From Delphinapterus leucas (Eukaryota; Chordata; Mammalia; Artiodactyla; Monodontidae): a DNA stretch of 64,000 nucleotides. The stretch spans positions 11,596,309-11,660,308 of the forward strand of contig NW_022098031.1 of the NCBI RefSeq assembly GCF_002288925.2, given 5' to 3'. Of this stretch, positions 62,264-64,000 are shown piece by piece. The position numbers and the translations under genes are program-made. The stretch's first letter is position 1. Each line of letters begins with the position of its first letter. Below the pieces are notes generated by a model. It was not told the DNA's origin, ran no database searches, and saw nothing but the letters and a program-made list of their open reading frames with translations.

Positions 62264-63169
62264 AAGAGTAAGACGCGGAGATCACCTTCCTCCCCACAGT
62301 TACACCAGAAATACATCTACACGTGGAACAGCTCCTACAGAACACCTACTGAACACTGGCAGAAGACCTCTGACCTCCCAAAAGGCAAGAAACCCCCCAC
62401 GTACCTGGGTAGGGCAAAAGAAAAAAGAATAAACAGAGACAATAGGATAGGGACGGGACCTGCACCAGTGGGAGGGAGCTGTGAAGGAGGAAAGGTTTCC
62501 AGACACTAGGAAGCCCCTTCGCGGGCGGAGACTGCGGGTGGAGGAGGGGGAAAACTTCGGAGCCGCGGAGGAGAGCACAGCAACAGGGGTGGGGCGGGGG
62601 GGCAAAGCAGAGAGATTCCCGCACAGAGGATCAGGGCTGACCGGCACTCACCAGCCCGAGAGGCTTGTCTGCTCACACGCCGAGGCGGGCGGGGCTGGTA
62701 GCTGAGACTCGGGCTTCGTCAGAGCGCAGGGAGAGGACTGGGGTTGGCGGCGTGAACACAGCATGCAGGGGGTTAGTGCGCCACGGCTGGCCGAGAAGGA
62801 GTCCGGGGAAAAGTCTGGACCTGCCGAAGAGGCAAGAGACTTTTTCTTACGTCTTTGTTTCCTGGTGCGCGAGGAGAGGGGATTAAAAGCGCTGCTTAAA
62901 GAAGCTTCAGAGACGGGCGCGAGCCGCGGCTATCAGCACGGACCCCAGAGACGGGCATGAGACGCTAAGGCTGCTGCTGCCGCCACCAAGAAGCCTGTGT
63001 GCGAGCACAGGTCACTGTCCACACCCCCCTTCTGGGGAGCCTGTGCAGCCCGCCACTGCCAGGGTCCCGGGATCCACGGACAACTCCCCCGGGAGAACGC
63101 ACGGCACGCCTCAGGCTGGTGCAACGTCACACCGGCCTCTGCCGCCGCAGGCTCGCCCCGCACCCCGTG

Positions 63170-63192
63170 CCCCCCCCCCCCCCCCCCCCCCC
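63170..63192. repeat. Poly-C run of 23 bases
   Basis: An uninterrupted C tract lies in the L1 5'UTR. Its length is likely to be unstable and prone to sequencing error. Confidence 0.95.
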
Positions 63193-63430
63193 GGCCTGAG
63201 TGAGACAGAGCCCCAGAATCAGCGGCTCTTTTAACCCCGTCCTGTCTGAGCGAAGAACAGACGCCCTCCGGCGACCTACACGCAGAGGCGGGGCCAAATC
63301 CAAAGCTGAGCCCCTGGGAGCTGTGAGAACAAAGAAGAGAAAGGGAAATCTCTTCCAGCAGCCTCAGAAGCAGCGGATTAAAGCTCCACAATCAATTTGA
63401 TGTACCCTGCATCTGCCGAATACCTGAATA

Positions 63431-63974
63431 GACAACGAATCATCCCAAATTGAGGAGGTGGACTTTGAGAGCAAGATTTATGATTCTTTCCCCTTTTCCT
63501 CTTTTTGTGAGTGTGTATGTGTATGCTTCTGTGTGAGATTTTGTCTGTATAGCTTTGCTTCTACCATTTGTCCGAGGGTTCTATCTGTCCGTTTTTTTTG
63601 TTTGTTTGTTATTTTAAATTTTTTTTCTTAATAATTACTTTTTATTTTAATAACTTTATTTTACTCTATCTTCGTTCTTTCTTTCCTTCCTTCCTTCCTT
63701 TAGACAACGAGTCATCACAAATTGAGGATGTGGACTTTGAGAGCAAGATTTATGATATTTTCCCCTTTTCCTCTTTTTGTGAGTGTGTATGTGTATGCTT
63801 CTGCGTGAGATTTTGTCTGTATAGCTTTGCTTCCACCATTTGTCCTAGGGCTCTATCTGCCCGTTTTTTTCTTTCTCTTAATAATTATTTTTATTTTAAT
63901 AACTTTATTATATTTTATCTTACTCTATTTTACTTTATCTTCTTTCTTTTTTTCCTACCTTCCCTCCTTCCTTC
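63431..63974 (+). repeat. Two tandem 272-bp units in the L1 5'UTR
   Basis: The unit starting GACAACGAATCATC at 63431 recurs at 63703 (GACAACGAGTCATC) at a 272-base offset. Both contain 'gtggactttgagagcaagat' and end in T-rich and (TTCC)n tracts. The right unit is incomplete or ends near the window edge. Confidence 0.88.
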
Positions 63975-64000
63975 CTTCATCCCTCCCTCCCTCCTTTTTT

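Larger units (their letters stand above)
62252..64000 (+). mobile_element. 5' end of a further L1, running off the window
   Basis: It opens with CAAGATGGCGGAAGAG and extends through the 5'UTR to the window edge. The first about 740 bases align with 56492-57210. Beyond that lie a 23-base C-run (63170-63192) and two tandem 272-base units. ORF1 and ORF2 would be to the right and are not visible. Confidence 0.9.

Noticed and set aside
62933..63400. Frames of up to 152 codons, Pro- or Gly-rich, on both strands
   Set aside because: They lie in the CpG-rich L1 5'UTR and cross the poly-C run. The 56744-57145 frame is the paralogous stretch of the other L1.
1..64000. CRISPR arrays, operons, prophage or bacterial mobile elements, tRNA, rRNA or snRNA genes
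   Set aside because: None is visible. The tRNA-like boxes belong to SINEs, and the genome is clearly mammalian.

Overview
The window is non-coding mammalian nuclear DNA. No intact protein-coding gene could be supported. Four copies of a tRNA-derived SINE (15091-15305, 13227-13563, 49069-49276, 50149-50351) start with the GGCTTCCCTGGTGGCGCAG-type head and Pol III A and B boxes of the CHR family of whales, hippos and ruminants. Three of them carry the body typical of cetacean copies, so the source is most likely a whale or dolphin, probably a toothed whale. The species call is an inference from repeat families remembered, not from a search.

Layout. 1-1140 is GC- and C-rich, CpG-containing, promoter-like sequence with a good splice-donor consensus and two RFX X-box-like motifs. 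It may be the edge of a gene lying to the left. 1140-18000 is old intergenic DNA with L2 and MIR relics, a (CA)n microsatellite, a solo ERV1-like LTR that cleanly splits a MIR (7908-8449), an LTR-like element that splits a second MIR (about 16845-17373), and young SINEs. 18035-21265 is a 5'-truncated L1 with a broken ORF2. 21266-36850 is older DNA with L2, MIR, an MLT1 LTR (32959-33347) flanked by a perfect 5-bp duplication, a short L1 tail with a perfect 16-bp duplication, and an assembly gap (24633-25598) that abuts a (GTTAA)n array. 36857-40862 is a cluster of three L1 pieces, two of them inverted. 40863-56480 holds more relics plus two retropseudogenes: an apparent DTD2 (D-aminoacyl/animalia-specific tRNA deacylase) copy at 42855-43290 and a beta-tubulin fragment at 53099-53371. 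56484-64000 is an L1 pile-up: an L1 with 5'UTR, an ORF1 C-terminal remnant and a broken ORF2; a short L1 3' fragment; and the 5' end of a further L1 running off the right edge.

Nothing here works together as a pathway. The record is of nested retrotransposition. The most useful observations are insertion-order inferences from nested elements and target-site duplications, a 272-bp tandem unit inside the last L1 5'UTR, a YY1-like motif at that L1's first bases, an NRF1-like palindrome inside the solo LTR, and the X-box-like motifs at the left edge. I did not find evidence for a new biological system.
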